DNA of 22,157 bases from a virus. Each line of letters starts with the position of its first letter. The first letter of the stretch is position 1. The stretch lies in IMG/VR virus record IMGVR_UViG_3300046005_000838, positions 1 through 22,157 of that record; one strand, written 5' to 3'. This document shows positions 1 through 7,673 of this stretch, piece after piece. The translations under genes were made by a program, and so were the position numbers. The notes under the pieces are model-generated. The model did not search any database, was not told the DNA's origin, and worked only from the letters and a program-made list of their open reading frames with translations.

Positions 1-2
1 CA

Positions 3-695
3 GGCAAAAAGATTACAAAATGGACGCATTATTTTCCCGTTTATGAGAAACATTTTAAACATCTAACTGATAGGCCTATCAAGATACTAGAAATTGGTGT
101 ATTGAATGGTGGTTCATTACAAATGTGGAAAAAATATTTTCATCCAGATTCTATTTTGGTGGGAATTGATATTGATCAAAAATGTAAACTACATGAAGAT
201 TTGGATTCAGGCATAAACATTCGTATTGGTGATCAATCAAACCCAATATTTTTACAAAAATTGATTGATGAATTTGGTGAATTTGATCTGGTCATTGATG
301 ATGGCTCTCATCATGTAGATCATGTACATAAAACATTTGAATTCTTATATCCAAAAATTGCAGATAATGGCACATATTTCATTGAGGATACTCATGCTGC
401 ATATTGGTCATCACATGGTGGTAGTTTGACAGAACCAAAATCAATAATTAATGTTTCTAAAAAATTAATTGATAAACTTAATGCAGACCACACTAAAGGT
501 CAAGTTGAACCAGATTCATTTACTAAATCAACACAATGCATTACTTTCTATGATAGCATCATTGTATTTGAAAGAGGTGATGTTGGTGAGAAGAAGCCTA
601 TGGAAACTGGCAATTCATTTTTAATTTTTGATCCTAAAAAAGAATATCGTGATAGTGTTAATTCTAATGTGTTTTATATTAGAACTGAAGAATAA
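3..695 (+). CDS. Class I SAM-dependent methyltransferase, sugar O-methyltransferase type (5' truncated)
   Basis: The reading frame is open from the left edge, so the true start lies outside the window. A TTG at 102 falls inside the SAM-binding motif and cannot be the start. The SAM-binding loop reads LEIGVLNGGS, followed by an acidic strand end (GIDID). Next comes a metal-binding type motif, VIDDGSHHVDH, then an ENGTYFIEDTH-like strand (here DNGTYFIEDTHAAYW). This layout is that of the CmcI/MycE/rhamnosyl O-methyltransferase group, which methylates sugar hydroxyls using SAM and a divalent metal. It overlaps the next gene by one base (TAATG), and that gene looks like a glycosyltransferase, so the pair probably modifies a glycan. 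The glycan could be on the virion or on the host surface; the sequence does not say which. The family call is firm, the substrate unknown. Confidence 0.8.
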   Translation, partial: GKKITKWTHYFPVYEKHFKHLTDRPIKILEIGVLNGGSLQMWKKYFHPDSILVGIDIDQKCKLHEDLDSGINIRIGDQSNPIFLQKLIDEFGEFDLVIDDGSHHVDHVHKTFEFLYPKIADNGTYFIEDTHAAYWSSHGGSLTEPKSIINVSKKLIDKLNADHTKGQVEPDSFTKSTQCITFYDSIIVFERGDVGEKKPMETGNSFLIFDPKKEYRDSVNSNVFYIRTEE

Positions 696-1504
696 TGTCA
701 ATTTTAGTATACAACCATTTCCATAAACATTTCCCCTTTAATAATGAATCTAGCTGGGTCAAAGCCACATATGCTGGCGATCCACCTGGTGGATTAAACA
801 CTTACATAGATGTTTGTGCCGCAGATAAAAACATTTTAGAATATAAAAAATATTATAATTCTTATAATTTAAGTGATAATGATTTTTTGAAAGCTATGGG
901 CATTTTAGCAACTGAATATTGGGCTCTAAAAAACCCTCCACCAAGTGAATATGTTGGTTGTGGGTCATATAGAAGATATCTTTATATGAGCACACATGTA
1001 AATGCAGATAAAATTGTTATGCCGGCATCTCAAGATGTTTGTAATAAAATGACCGATGATCGTCAATTGCAATATGCCATGAATCATCTTGGCCACTCTG
1101 AAGTTATTACAAATAGGTCTATTATATTATCAGGTTCCGTTGAACAACAATATTTACAGTCACAACCTGTGCAATATTGGAATTTATTTAAAGAAGCTCT
1201 TGTAAATTTGTTTCCAACTTATGCTGGAAAAGTAAATTGGTTTACGGATAATGGTACTTCCATACACTTTGAAACCACATATATTATGCGTAAAGATTGT
1301 TTTCAACAATATGCAGATGAATTTTTCAGAATTCTTGAATACATTTGGGAAAGATGTGATGAGGTTTATCCTCAAAATAGAGGTGGTTTTTCAGAGCCTT
1401 TGCCATGGCGATATCCAGGCTTCATAGGAGAAAGGTTTTTTCCATTCTTCTTACATGCAAATTCTATTAGAAAAACTCAAGTACCCTTGATGTTTTTAAG
1501 TTAA
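695..1504 (+). CDS. DUF4422-like glycosyltransferase
   Basis: This 269-residue protein shows the conserved blocks of DUF4422 capsule/LPS glycosyltransferases. The middle has an ATEYWALKN segment (family pattern: ELTALYWAWKN) followed by EYVGCGSYRRYLY (family pattern: YIGLCHYRRYF). Near the C-terminus RYPGFIGERFFPFFL matches the family's GF.GER block. The DUF4422 fold is a GT-A-type transferase that uses sugar nucleotides. It has no signal peptide or membrane segment, so it should act in the cytoplasm. Translation is probably coupled to the methyltransferase upstream, as the ATG overlaps the stop by one base. It is the last gene before a late promoter at 1511. A role in decorating tail fibres or altering host surface glycans is inference. 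Confidence 0.6.
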   Translation: MSILVYNHFHKHFPFNNESSWVKATYAGDPPGGLNTYIDVCAADKNILEYKKYYNSYNLSDNDFLKAMGILATEYWALKNPPPSEYVGCGSYRRYLYMSTHVNADKIVMPASQDVCNKMTDDRQLQYAMNHLGHSEVITNRSIILSGSVEQQYLQSQPVQYWNLFKEALVNLFPTYAGKVNWFTDNGTSIHFETTYIMRKDCFQQYADEFFRILEYIWERCDEVYPQNRGGFSEPLPWRYPGFIGERFFPFFLHANSIRKTQVPLMFLS

Positions 1505-1510
1505 AAATTA

Positions 1511-1518
1511 TATAAATA
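1511..1518 (+). promoter_or_regulatory. T4-type late promoter, exact TATAAATA
   Basis: The octamer TATAAATA is the full T4 late promoter consensus recognised by the phage sigma gp55. It lies in the 52-base gap before the nucleotidyltransferase gene, with its 5' end 46 bases upstream of that ATG. No -35 element is needed for this class. It is followed by ATAAGTAGTAA, which also occurs just after the late motif at 20313. Confidence 0.7.
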
Positions 1519-1556
1519 AGTAGTAAAATATAATTATCGCTGTAGAGGCGGAGAGA

Positions 1557-3704
1557 ATGAAGTTCATACAATTTATTGAAGAATCTAAAGAAAACCATGC
1601 CGTATTGGCATTTGGTCGTATGTCTCCGCCAACATCAGGCCATGCCAAGTTGGTTGATAAAGTTAAAGATATAGCCAAAGAAGTTGGTGGTTCTCACCAT
1701 GTGGTTTTATCACATACACAAGATTCTAAAAAGAACCCACTCCCCGCTGATAAAAAATTAAAACACGCCAAAAGATTCTTTCCGAAAACCAATCTATCGG
1801 TATCGGATAAAGAACATCCAACTTTCCTACACCACGCAGCAAAACTTCATAAACAAGGTGTTACACACCTGCATATGATCGCTGGTTCTGACCGTGTAGA
1901 TGAATACAAAAAGAAACTATCACAATACAATGGCACACACAAAGATGCCTTGTATAATTTCAAAAAGATTACTGTACATTCCGCCGGCGAAAGAGATCCT
2001 GATGCTGAAGGTGTTGAAGGCATGTCAGCATCAAAAATGCGAGGCCACGCCTCTGGTGGAAATTTCAAAGAATTTAAAAAAGGTGTGCCTAGCCATGTGC
2101 CTGAACATCATGCAAAAGAATTGTATAATGATGTGCGGCACCACATGGGTGTTAAAGAAGATTTAGACACCAAATTTGAACAGTTGTTGTTTGAAGGTGT
2201 GCATGATAAGGCTATATTCAAAGCTGTGTTCTTAGCAGGTGGTCCAGGTTCAGGTAAAGACTATGTACTAGACAACACTTTGGCTGGCCATGGTCTAACA
2301 GAAATCAATTCAGATAAAGCACTTGAATATCTGATGGATAAAAAAGGTTTGACTAAGACCATGCCTGCATCCGAAAAGATTGAACGTGATATTGCTAGAG
2401 GTCGTGCTAAAAGTATGACTGAACTCAAAGAGCGTTTAGCTCTTTATGGTCGCAATGGTGTCATCATCAATGGTACAGGTGATGATGCTGAAAAGATTAA
2501 GAGAATCAAAGAAAGATTGGAAGAATTAGGTTACGATACTTCCATGATTATGGTCAACACCAAAGATGAAGTATCTGCCATGCGAAATGTTGAGCGTGGT
2601 CAACGTGGTGGCCGTACAGTACCAGAGACCATTCGTAAACAAAAATGGCAGTCTGTACAAAATGCAAGACCGGATTTAGGTAAACTATTTGGTGACAAGT
2701 ATGTTGAATTTGATAACTCCGAAGATTTACGCTCTGCACATCCAGAGATTGTTAAAGCTAAGAAACAAGAAATGTTGGATATTTACAAACAGGTACAAAA
2801 GTTTGTAAATTCACCACCAAAAAGTAAACAGGCTAAAGAGTGGGTTGCTGCTGAATTGGAAAAGAAAGACAGTCTTACCGTATCTAAGAAAGATATGGGT
2901 GCTTCACCACATCCAGATTCAAAGGCATCAGAAGAAGCAAGACAACTTGGTTTGGATTATTATGGTTTTGGTCGATATGGTAAAGAAAATAAAGTCACAC
3001 ACCGTTCAGTGCATGATAAACTACAACCAGTGCAGGCACCCGTGGCTAAGAAAGTTAATGAAGAATTTGAAAACTTCTTAAATGAAAAAGAAGTTAATTT
3101 AGATCACAAGAAATTATTAAAAGATAAAAATGGCAAAGTGAGAACATTTATTCTCCGCCGTAGTGCTGCAAAAGAAGCCCATACACATGATGGTGTTGTT
3201 CATCAATTGGGTAAAGGTTATGTTATTAAAATTAAGGAGAATGAAAATGTTGAAGAAACTATTAAATCTATTCAAGAAGAAAGAAACGGTGATACGCATA
3301 ACCTCATCACCGACCGTTTCAGAAGTACAGGTGCCAGTATCCGTGGCACCAGTGGTAGAAGCGCCAGTGGTGCCAGTGATTCCCGTAGTGGAAGCGAAAC
3401 CATTACTGAAGAAGTCGCCGAGTCCAAAACCAAAATCACCCTCGCACAAATCCGGGCCAAGAAAGAAAAAGCCTTTGCCGAAAGTATAGACAAAGGTATT
3501 GAGCCAGGTCTTTCAATGGCACAATCCGGTGAAAGTCTTGGTCGTGGCGGTGGTGATAAAATCAATAAAAAAGGTATGATAACACCTATTGGAGAATTAA
3601 CAGGTGATGAAACAACCGCTTCAATTGGTGATCAAAAAGAAGATGAATTGAAAAAAATAGGCATCAACCTATTGTCATTTAGAAAAAGGAATTACGCAGC
3701 ATGA
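1557..3704 (+). CDS. Nucleotidyltransferase / P-loop kinase-like fusion with capsid-targeting-like N-terminus
   Basis: This 715-residue multidomain protein begins MKFIQFIEES, like the capsid-targeting peptide of T4 internal proteins. Residues about 14-200 form an HxGH-type nucleotidyltransferase (FGRMSPPTSGH at 19-29 and GMSASKMR near 155-162, matching the usual ISSTxxR block). A P-loop domain follows, with Walker A AGGPGSGKD at about 227-235, resembling small-molecule or polynucleotide kinases. Residues about 520-570 hold a small module with HTHDG. The C-terminus (SMAQSGESLGRGG onward, ending SFRKRNYAA) resembles tails seen in aquatic T4-like phage structural proteins. IxE/LxE sites lie near residues 7-9, 211-213 and 516-518, about where modules meet. 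It sits first behind a late promoter in the structural block, suggesting a virion-packaged protein. The substrates are unknown. Residues about 580-640 are a low-complexity Ser/Gly linker with raised GC. Confidence 0.72.
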   Translation: MKFIQFIEESKENHAVLAFGRMSPPTSGHAKLVDKVKDIAKEVGGSHHVVLSHTQDSKKNPLPADKKLKHAKRFFPKTNLSVSDKEHPTFLHHAAKLHKQGVTHLHMIAGSDRVDEYKKKLSQYNGTHKDALYNFKKITVHSAGERDPDAEGVEGMSASKMRGHASGGNFKEFKKGVPSHVPEHHAKELYNDVRHHMGVKEDLDTKFEQLLFEGVHDKAIFKAVFLAGGPGSGKDYVLDNTLAGHGLTEINSDKALEYLMDKKGLTKTMPASEKIERDIARGRAKSMTELKERLALYGRNGVIINGTGDDAEKIKRIKERLEELGYDTSMIMVNTKDEVSAMRNVERGQRGGRTVPETIRKQKWQSVQNARPDLGKLFGDKYVEFDNSEDLRSAHPEIVKAKKQEMLDIYKQVQKFVNSPPKSKQAKEWVAAELEKKDSLTVSKKDMGASPHPDSKASEEARQLGLDYYGFGRYGKENKVTHRSVHDKLQPVQAPVAKKVNEEFENFLNEKEVNLDHKKLLKDKNGKVRTFILRRSAAKEAHTHDGVVHQLGKGYVIKIKENENVEETIKSIQEERNGDTHNLITDRFRSTGASIRGTSGRSASGASDSRSGSETITEEVAESKTKITLAQIRAKKEKAFAESIDKGIEPGLSMAQSGESLGRGGGDKINKKGMITPIGELTGDETTASIGDQKEDELKKIGINLLSFRKRNYAA

Positions 3705-4090
3705 AAACATTTAAAAATTTCATGGCGGAAAGATGCTGGGCCGGGTACAAAGAAACTCCAGGTAAAAAAGCCTATTCAAAAGGTTCTTGTGTTAAAGAAG
3801 AGGAACAAATTGAAGAAGTAGCTGCATGGCAGCGTAAAGAAGGTAAAAATCCTGAAGGTGGATTGAACCGTAAAGGTATTGAATCATACCGCCGTGAAAA
3901 CCCCGGCTCAAAACTTTCAATGGCAGTTACAACTAAACCATCAAAATTAAAACCTGGATCAAAGGCAGCCAATCGCCGCAAATCATTTTGTGCCAGAATG
4001 GGTGGCATGAAGAAGCGTTTAACTTCTGCTAAAACTGCAAATGATCCAGATAGCCGTATTAATAAAGCATTAAGAAAATGGAACTGTTAA
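3701..4090 (+). CDS. Small basic modular protein with DUF6321-like domain, probable internal virion protein
   Basis: The gene overlaps its upstream neighbour by four bases (ATGA). The 129-residue product opens with MKTFKNFMAER, very close to the T4 internal-protein targeting peptide (MKTYxEFIxEA). A CWAGYKETPGKK...GSCVK module follows at 12-32. An acidic QIEEV hinge at 36-40 leads to a basic block, AAWQRKEGKNPEGGLNRKG at 41-59, continuing through RRKSFCARMGGM to NKALRKWNC at the end. I recognise this block as the DUF6321 type found in many phages and some bacteria; the function is unknown. The strongly positive mature part would suit binding of packaged DNA. Cleavage after MAE or IEE by a prohead protease is an inference from the motifs. 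Confidence 0.65.
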   Translation: MKTFKNFMAERCWAGYKETPGKKAYSKGSCVKEEEQIEEVAAWQRKEGKNPEGGLNRKGIESYRRENPGSKLSMAVTTKPSKLKPGSKAANRRKSFCARMGGMKKRLTSAKTANDPDSRINKALRKWNC

Positions 4091-4105
4091 ACAAAAGGAA
4101 TAGAC

Positions 4106-5314
4106 ATGAATAACATTAGTAATAAAAACATTAGAAATGTAGCTGATATTGCGGCTCGTATTATGATGGGTGAAAAAGTTGTACATCCAAATCAACAAAA
4201 ACTGGACGTGCATGAACCAGAGAAAGATGAATTGACTGCCAAAGATTTTGAAATGCTTCGTGCAGGTAAAAAAGCCGATGTGAAGAAAGAAGAAGTTGAT
4301 TTGGATGAAGGTAAAATGGGACAATTAGATGCTGACTTGAAAGATTTGAGTCATGGTGATTTCCAAAAAGAATATGGTAAACCTAAATCTCATTATGACC
4401 CAAGCAAATTTAAGAAACCAGTTCAGAAAGGTCAAGAAATGAATCGTGCTAGAGCTTTAGCACAAAGAGCCATGGCTTCAATGAAGAAAGAAGAAGTAGA
4501 AGAGATTGAAGAGGGTGAGGAAAAAATAAAATATGTATCCGCTCAGGGTCGAGGTCCAGGTAGAGTACAAGTTACTACCAACAAAGGTAGAAAAATGATG
4601 ATTAAACATCCTGTCGCTAAAGATAGTAACAGTTATAGTGGACCGCAAGTTGGACATAAAATGTCTGATTGGGAACACATGAAAGAAGAAGTAGAACAGA
4701 TTGATGAATACAAATCTGTTGATGGTGTTTACAAACATCAAGGTACATACGGTAAAGAAAAGTCTGTAGAAGCTGGATATACAGATTATGATAAAGAAAA
4801 TGAGATGGCCAAAAAACTAGTTAAGCCTAAAAAACCTGTTACAAAAGGTGCTAGGCAAAATCGCAACTTTAATACTAAATTGTATAAAGAAGGATTTACA
4901 GAACTGGTTTCTACATATTCAGAAAATGGCCTAAAAGGTTTGTTTGAGTCACTGAAGAAAGAAGAAGTTATCGTAGAAGAACCAACAAGTGCTGAGTTTG
5001 ATGCTGAAATTAAAAAGGCTCAGGCTAAATCAGAAGGCAAAGAGAAAGCTGATGTTGCCAAAGGTGCTGTTCAGGCTGTTCAGAATGAACAAACTCACAC
5101 AACCGTTGAGGTATTAGATTTTGATTCGGTAAATGGTATTCAACGATCTGAAATTGATTTAGAAGAACGCAAAATGTCTGAACCAGAAATGAAAAAGAAA
5201 GAAGAAATTGTTAAGGGTATGAAAAAAGGTTTATCTGGTTTCAAAGAGCGTTACGGTGACCGTGCAAAAGAAGTAATGCATGCCACAGCCACCAAACAGG
5301 CTATGAAAGACTAA
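4106..5314 (+). CDS. Lys/Glu-rich repeat-bearing modular structural protein
   Basis: This 402-residue, highly charged protein has no hydrophobic core of a classic enzyme. An acidic peptide of the form KKEEV-x(1-2)-(L/I)-x-E recurs near residues 60-68, 127-136, 193-201 and 284-292. The gene shows the matching repeated core GAAGAAAGAAGAAGT at 4282, 4483 and 4954, and a shorter form at 4681. Between the acidic peptides lie basic modules, for example GRGPGRVQVTTNKGRKMMIKH near 148-168. The C-terminal block (KGMKKGLSGFKERYGDRAKEV...ATATK, about 370-397) recurs in structural proteins of aquatic T4-like phages. The N-terminus lacks the MKxFxxF targeting pattern of its neighbours. A scaffold/internal-head role is inferred from neighbours, charge and protease-like sites; no enzymatic motif is visible. 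Confidence 0.6.
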   Translation: MNNISNKNIRNVADIAARIMMGEKVVHPNQQKLDVHEPEKDELTAKDFEMLRAGKKADVKKEEVDLDEGKMGQLDADLKDLSHGDFQKEYGKPKSHYDPSKFKKPVQKGQEMNRARALAQRAMASMKKEEVEEIEEGEEKIKYVSAQGRGPGRVQVTTNKGRKMMIKHPVAKDSNSYSGPQVGHKMSDWEHMKEEVEQIDEYKSVDGVYKHQGTYGKEKSVEAGYTDYDKENEMAKKLVKPKKPVTKGARQNRNFNTKLYKEGFTELVSTYSENGLKGLFESLKKEEVIVEEPTSAEFDAEIKKAQAKSEGKEKADVAKGAVQAVQNEQTHTTVEVLDFDSVNGIQRSEIDLEERKMSEPEMKKKEEIVKGMKKGLSGFKERYGDRAKEVMHATATKQAMKD

Positions 5315-5315
5315 T

Positions 5316-6665
5316 ATGAAATCCTTTTCTTCATTACAAGAGGACTTGCGTAAATGGTTTAGTAAAACAGACCCTGCTGGAGATTGGAAAAGAATCAACA
5401 GCAAGGGTGAGGCAATCGGTCCTTGTGCTAGAGAACCTGGAGAACCTAAACCTAAATGTATGTCTAGGGCAAAACGAGAATCTCTTACTAAAAAAGAGAG
5501 AGCTTCTGCTGTTCGTGCTAAACGGAAGCATGACCCAAATCCAGAAAGAAAAGGCGAACCAATCAATGTTTCCAATTTTGGAAAAGGAAAGATAAGTGAG
5601 AACATGGAAAATTTAAACGAAAAAAATGTACCAACTAATCCATCCTTATGGTCGCAAGCAAAGTCTTTAGCTCGATCTAAGTTTGATGTGTACCCTTCTG
5701 CATATGCAAATGGTTGGGCATCAAAATGGTATAAAAGTAAAGGTGGTAGTTGGAAATCTGTTTCAGAGGCTGTCAAAGACAAGTATGATGAAGGTGAATA
5801 TGACCAAGAGGGTGATATGGCCAAATCAGATTTACGTTCTATCATTGCTAATGCACAGAAAATGCATGATATGATTGATGATGCAGATAACCTTCCAGAA
5901 TGGGTACAATCAAAAATTACATTAGCAGAAGATTATATTTCAACAGTTGCTAACTACATGATGAGTGAGTTGGATGAGGAAGTTGAATCTTTAAGGGAAA
6001 CAAGAGGTGCTCAAGCAATGAAATCTTCTGGTGTAAAACAATCACAAGATAAGTTGCTTGCTCGTACCGGTATGAACTTGCCTCATAAGTTTCCTAGAAC
6101 AGGACAAACCAATTTAGGTAATATTCCAGGAATCAACACACCGAATGTTAGTAAAGACACGGCTGATTATGCTGAAAAACGCCGTGGTGACAGAGCAAAG
6201 CAACTTAAGCCAGCTATCAAAGCGGCTTTAGGTACACACGGTCCTAAAGGTAAATTACCAGAAGAAGTTGAACCAATCACCGAGTTATCAGCTGATACCT
6301 TAGATAGATACAAAGAGAAGGCTAAGAAATCTTCGGATTCATTAACCAGCCAAGGTAAATATCGTCAGGCTAATGATAGAACTATGAATGTGATGAAGGC
6401 AACAGGTAAACAAATTGATAAAACTGTAGCGAACATTCGTAAATCATTGAATAATGACGCTACTCCAGCTCAACGATCATTGCAACCTAATAATAAAACT
6501 ATGGTTAGGGAATCTCGTAGATTAGAAATTGTCCGTGAGGCAATGACTGATGCAAAAAAGAAAGATCAAAAGAAAAAAATTGAAAAAAAAGTTGAGATGA
6601 ATGGTTCAGACAAATTCCAATCGGATCCTGAGTTATCAAGTCAAGTTATTAAGAATAATGTTTAA
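5316..6665 (+). CDS. Multi-module basic protein, probable internal virion protein
   Basis: The ATG lies one base after the preceding stop. The 449-residue product starts MKSFSSLQED, a targeting-like peptide with an LxE site. Modules that recur in phage structural proteins follow: DLRKWFSK...GPCAREPGEPKPKC at about 10-48; PTNPSLW...VYPSAYANGWASKWYK near 107-140; a helical EWVQSKITLAEDYISTVANYM block at 195-215; and LSADTLDRYKEKA near 324-336, running into YRQANDRTMNVMKATGK. Acidic LDEEVESL and LPEEVEPITEL peptides separate them. The N-terminal half has three cysteines (37, 48 and neighbourhood) that may bind metal. The tail is lysine-rich. The modules are recognisable but none has an established reaction. 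Its place after two similar genes and before a virion gene supports a capsid-internal or assembly role. Confidence 0.6.
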   Translation: MKSFSSLQEDLRKWFSKTDPAGDWKRINSKGEAIGPCAREPGEPKPKCMSRAKRESLTKKERASAVRAKRKHDPNPERKGEPINVSNFGKGKISENMENLNEKNVPTNPSLWSQAKSLARSKFDVYPSAYANGWASKWYKSKGGSWKSVSEAVKDKYDEGEYDQEGDMAKSDLRSIIANAQKMHDMIDDADNLPEWVQSKITLAEDYISTVANYMMSELDEEVESLRETRGAQAMKSSGVKQSQDKLLARTGMNLPHKFPRTGQTNLGNIPGINTPNVSKDTADYAEKRRGDRAKQLKPAIKAALGTHGPKGKLPEEVEPITELSADTLDRYKEKAKKSSDSLTSQGKYRQANDRTMNVMKATGKQIDKTVANIRKSLNNDATPAQRSLQPNNKTMVRESRRLEIVREAMTDAKKKDQKKKIEKKVEMNGSDKFQSDPELSSQVIKNNV

Positions 6666-6673
6666 CATAAATA
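6666..6673 (+). promoter_or_regulatory. T4-type late promoter, CATAAATA variant
   Basis: CATAAATA fits the NATAAATA late motif described for marine T4-like phages and differs from the T4 consensus only at its first base. It sits in the 37-base gap after the modular protein gene. A strong ribosome binding site (TTAGGAGAATTAAA) and the ATG at 6703 follow, so this virion gene likely has its own strong late start. Confidence 0.6.
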
Positions 6674-6702
6674 GAACATAAACAAATTTTAGGAGAATTA
6701 AA

Positions 6703-7302
6703 ATGGCACTATGGGGAAACTTAGACGCAGCTAACAATGCGCCAAAACAAACTGACACTTCAGGTTATGGTGGCAGCACACCGCAAGTAACTGCTAATGG
6801 TCAAGTTTACTATGCAAATACGAAACTTGGATCGTTCATCACAAATGCCGGCATTGGTGTTTTTGGTGTTACAGCTGCAGAGCAAGCAAACTCAAGTTCT
6901 GGAAGCTCAACACAATCAACTGGTATTCCACAACACGCTGGTTGGGTTATTCGTAAAGTTGGTATGGGCCCGATTCTGACAATAACAGCAAATAGTGGTG
7001 CTGTTGGTGCGAATAGCACTTTAGTTGTTAGAGCTAACAGTGGTTTTGGTAACACAGGATCTAACGGATTAACCAGCATCGTTCAAGCCAACGTATATGT
7101 TATTGTTAATTCAGCAGGATATGTTCAAAACTCACAGATACAAATTGTTAATCCTGGTTTCTATGCTAATACTCCAGTTTTAACTCCAGCCAGTGGTAAT
7201 GCTGTATACACCATAACAATGGGTGGCCGTGCTAATCGTGTAGAAACAGAAACTATTGTTGCTATGGGTTCCATGACTGGTGATGGCGAAAACGTATTCT
7301 GA
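6703..7302 (+). CDS. Virion structural protein of the MALWGN type
   Basis: The 199-residue product begins MALWGNLDAANN, an N-terminus typical of abundant structural proteins in aquatic T4-like phages. The rest is rich in Gly, Ser, Thr, Asn and Val with short beta-prone repeats (for example LTITANSGAVGANSTLVVRANSG) and no Cys, as in beta-rich capsid or tail components. It ends with a GGRANRVETETIVAMGSMTGDGENVF tail, a pattern seen in the same family. The gene has both a late promoter motif (6666) and the clearest Shine-Dalgarno sequence in this region (AGGAG), pointing to high late expression. The exact position in the particle cannot be read from the sequence. Confidence 0.65.
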   Translation: MALWGNLDAANNAPKQTDTSGYGGSTPQVTANGQVYYANTKLGSFITNAGIGVFGVTAAEQANSSSGSSTQSTGIPQHAGWVIRKVGMGPILTITANSGAVGANSTLVVRANSGFGNTGSNGLTSIVQANVYVIVNSAGYVQNSQIQIVNPGFYANTPVLTPASGNAVYTITMGGRANRVETETIVAMGSMTGDGENVF

Positions 7303-7673
7303 TGAGATTTAAAGATTTTCTATCTGAGTTGGCTATGCCAGTTGATCCCTCATTAGCTATTGATGTAGTTAATGAGGAATTAATTAATGAACAACTAGCT
7401 AAAGAACTTTCAAGTACAATATTATCACCTCAAATTGGTTTTTATAAAATTCGTAAGGTATTGCGTAGTTTTGGATATGATATGTCCACATCTTACGAAA
7501 TTGAAACTGATGGTGATGAAGTAATATTGAATATTGTTGGTACTAATTCACTACTTTATGTTTTATATTATATCTCTGATAGTGGCTCTTATGATTTTTA
7601 TGCTTTGATAGATGATGAAGAAGGCATAGAAGAATTAATATCCGCAGATGAGGATTTAGAAGAAGAAGATTAA
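7302..7673 (+). CDS. Conserved acidic protein with capsid-targeting-like N-terminus
   Basis: The start overlaps the previous stop by one base (TGATG), so translation is probably coupled to the virion gene. The 123-residue product opens MRFKDFLSEL, which again matches the MKxFxxFxxE pattern and contains an LSE site. The middle (about 45-105) looks like a small alpha/beta domain (QIGFYKIRKVLRSFGYDM, then beta strands). The C-terminus is strongly acidic (DDEEGIEELISADEDLEEED). I do not recognise a named family. Capsid-internal location is inferred from the leader and neighbours. Confidence 0.6.
   Translation: MRFKDFLSELAMPVDPSLAIDVVNEELINEQLAKELSSTILSPQIGFYKIRKVLRSFGYDMSTSYEIETDGDEVILNIVGTNSLLYVLYYISDSGSYDFYALIDDEEGIEELISADEDLEEED

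Noticed and set aside
3117-3565. Minus-strand open frames opposite the nucleotidyltransferase gene
   Set aside because: They are products of the repetitive GC-raised linker on the other strand, and the compositions are low complexity.
5231-5845. 204-residue minus-strand open frame
   Set aside because: It lies opposite two well supported + strand genes with conserved modules, has no ribosome site and shows no recognisable motif.
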